The notes under the pieces: model-generated
What the model was told of the DNA's origin: nothing
The model's input: only the letters and a program-made list of their open reading frames with translations
Databases searched by the model: none
Assembly (NCBI GenBank): GCA_020847395.1
Contig: JADLCD010000081.1
Coordinates: forward strand, 16,543 to 80,542
DNA from: Chitinophagaceae bacterium
GTDB taxonomy: Bacteria; Bacteroidota; Bacteroidia; Chitinophagales; Chitinophagaceae
DNA: 64,000 nucleotides
Direction of reading: 5' to 3'
Shown: piece by piece, positions 62,508 through 64,000 of the stretch
How the letters are laid out: the number at the start of each line of letters is the position of its first letter
Position numbering within the stretch: the first letter of the stretch is position 1
Translations under genes and position numbers: made by a program

Positions 62508-63743
62508 ATGCTTCAAATACCCGGCAAAGATGCAGATGTGATTATTATAGGTGGTGGCCTTTTCGGCTGCGCCATCGCTTATTACTATACAAGAAATAAT
62601 CCAGGCAAAAAAGTACTGGTACTGGAACGTAATGAGCTCTGTAATGCCGCCACCAGCAGAGCGGCCGCGCTGATCACCAAAATAAGAACGAAGAAGCACT
62701 TTATCCCGCTTTCGCTCGAAACTTACAAGGCCATACCGGAACTGGAAAAGCTATTGGGAGAAAGCATGCATGTGCAGTATTCAGGCGTGCTGCATATTGC
62801 TTCCTCACCCGAACGGGTAGCCGATCTTGATGCACTCATGCAAACTGCGATAGCGTTTAATGAGCCGGCAGATTATATAACCGCATCGCGGGCAACTCAA
62901 TTATCGCCCTGGCTTACAACAGATGAGATTGAAAAAGCAGCCTTTATTCCCGGTGAAGCATATTGCGACCCATACCTGCTTGGCACTTTTTTTGGCAGAG
63001 CTGCAGCAAAGCAGGGCGCAATAATAAAGCAGGGTGTTGAAGTATATAACCTGCTTACTGATAAAAACACCGTTACCGGTGTTGAATGCAGCCAGGGAAA
63101 ATTATATGCCGGTAAAGTAATTATAGCCAGCGGCGCATGGGCGCCGGTTTTGGCTGCACAGGCAGGCATAGGCTTACCGATGGCACCCGTAAGAAGCCAG
63201 TACTGGATTACAGAACGGCACGACATGTTTCCCGGCAACTCCCCTATTGTTATACTGCCTGATGCGCAGGCCTATGCCAGGCCTGAAAGCGGCAGCCTCT
63301 TATTCGGCATAAGAGAGAAAAAATCTTTTTATACTTCGCCTGATAAAATTCCTGCTGATATCAGCGATTTTCCATTTAGCCCTGACCGTGGTATGCACGA
63401 TCTTTCTGAAGTAATAGAAAATCTTGCGCGTTTCTTTCCTGCAGTATATGATATCGGGCTCAAATACTATATCGCGGGCTTTTCTGCTTATACGCCGGAT
63501 AATAACCTGAGCATGGGTATTCCCGCAGGCGTTAACAACCTGCTGCTGGCAACCGGTTGTGTTGGCGCCGGCATATCCGTATGCGGCGGCGTTGGTCTGG
63601 CCTTTGCCGAGTTAGCCGCTGACAAACCTAACCCTTTCGACTTCTCACAATTCAGTATAGAACGCTTTGGTGCAATTGATGCATTCAGCGAAGAATGGCT
63701 GGAACGTTGTGCAGCAGCAAGATCAATGAAGAAAAGCGGATAA
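62508..63743 (+). CDS. DAO-family FAD-dependent oxidoreductase of the phosphonate cluster
   Basis: A 411-residue flavoprotein with an N-terminal FAD site (DVIIIGGGLFGCAIAYYYTR, G15-x-G17-x-x-G20), TSRAAALITKIRTKK, and a C-terminal DAO pattern (PVRSQYWITERHD, AGFSAYTPDNNLSMGIPAGV, ATGCVGAGISVCGGVGLAFA). The family contains glycine/sarcosine oxidases and amino-acid dehydrogenases. Downstream of phnA and phnY it probably oxidises aminoethylphosphonate or an N-substituted form to phosphonoacetaldehyde; no PhnW transaminase is seen in the window. That role is inference. Confidence 0.82.
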   Translation: MLQIPGKDADVIIIGGGLFGCAIAYYYTRNNPGKKVLVLERNELCNAATSRAAALITKIRTKKHFIPLSLETYKAIPELEKLLGESMHVQYSGVLHIASSPERVADLDALMQTAIAFNEPADYITASRATQLSPWLTTDEIEKAAFIPGEAYCDPYLLGTFFGRAAAKQGAIIKQGVEVYNLLTDKNTVTGVECSQGKLYAGKVIIASGAWAPVLAAQAGIGLPMAPVRSQYWITERHDMFPGNSPIVILPDAQAYARPESGSLLFGIREKKSFYTSPDKIPADISDFPFSPDRGMHDLSEVIENLARFFPAVYDIGLKYYIAGFSAYTPDNNLSMGIPAGVNNLLLATGCVGAGISVCGGVGLAFAELAADKPNPFDFSQFSIERFGAIDAFSEEWLERCAAARSMKKSG

Positions 63744-64000
63744 AAAATAATTTTTGGGAGAACGTTGCAAATTCAAAAAAACATATCTACATTTAGTGTA
63801 TCCAATCTTTTTACATCTTTTGATATACCTACACTCCGTAGCCGCTGTGTTAATCATTCCTCATACATTAAAGCGGAAAAATTATTATTAAATAGGGCTT
63901 GCTGTTTAACTCAGTCCAAAATTTAATTTGCCAAAATTTCTGATATTTTGATTAAGTGATCTTGTTTGATGTATGATATCCTGTATGATACGTTTAAGGC
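63744..64000. other. Gene-free right end
   Basis: AT-rich sequence with no ORF. It contains a doubled CCAAAATTT (in TCCAAAATTTAATTTGCC and the next 15 bases) and GTATGATAT...GTATGATAC near the edge; it looks like a promoter region for a gene beyond the window. Confidence 0.4.

Overview
The window is chromosomal DNA from a Bacteroidetes bacterium, most likely a member of the Chitinophagaceae. Supporting signs are the SusC/SusD pair with a FecR-type anti-sigma protein, a PorP/SprF protein next to a large PKD-repeat protein with a gliding/type IX type-B C-terminal domain, a GSCFA protein, AT-leaning codon use, TTG/GTG starts and few Shine-Dalgarno sites.

Region 1 (1-20832, all on the + strand) is the distal two thirds of an extracellular contractile injection system (eCIS, Afp/PVC-like). 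The order is spike (cut by the left edge), PAAR tip, gp25-like wedge, two large baseplate J/gp6-like wedge proteins, a 1258-aa protein in the fibre position with an Ig-like C-terminal part, a tape-measure family protein, a peptidoglycan-binding/CHAP protein, three paralogous DUF4157 (eCIS core) proteins that look like cargo toxins, and an AAA+ ATPase. Tube and sheath genes must lie to the left of the window. The three DUF4157 proteins share a leader and a CxxC knuckle but have unrelated C-termini; two of these carry a second HExxH motif.

Region 2 (20952-33000) is mostly housekeeping: an E2 acyltransferase, a TauE/SafE permease, a ThuA-like protein, RecG, the PKD/CHU_C protein with PorP/SprF, an AHSA1-type START protein and a DUF1801 protein.

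Region 3 (33088-37092) looks like a sulfur locus: a CysL-like LysR regulator, a small membrane protein, a TsdA-like dihaem cytochrome c, a secreted DsrE protein and a ModA-like solute-binding protein. Small enzymes follow (HD hydrolase, SnoaL, tandem PhnB/VOC).

Region 4 (39513-49693, - strand) is a small glycan utilisation locus: FecR, SusC (with STN domain), SusD, a PD40 surface lipoprotein and a GH116-type glycosidase. No ECF sigma gene is seen.

Region 5 (50006-58161) is housekeeping: Mrp, PaiB-like, PyrF, DUF488, DUF2945, tRNA-Lys(CTT), HMG-CoA lyase, GSCFA and a phosphoglycerate mutase.

Region 6 (58908-63743) is a phosphonate catabolism cluster: XRE-cupin regulator, phosphonoacetate hydrolase PhnA, phosphonoacetaldehyde dehydrogenase PhnY and a DAO-family flavin oxidoreductase that may supply phosphonoacetaldehyde.

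The most unusual structure is not a gene. At least five intergenic spacers between 35.9 and 61 kb are built from degenerate 7-bp tandem repeats. Each has G-rich heptamers on the left and C-rich heptamers on the right, so it is an inverted array. They run exactly up to, and into, neighbouring stop or start codons. None is seen in the eCIS region. Other intergenic repeats include a 90-bp palindrome, a 17-bp inverted repeat and a tandem duplication of about 210 bp.
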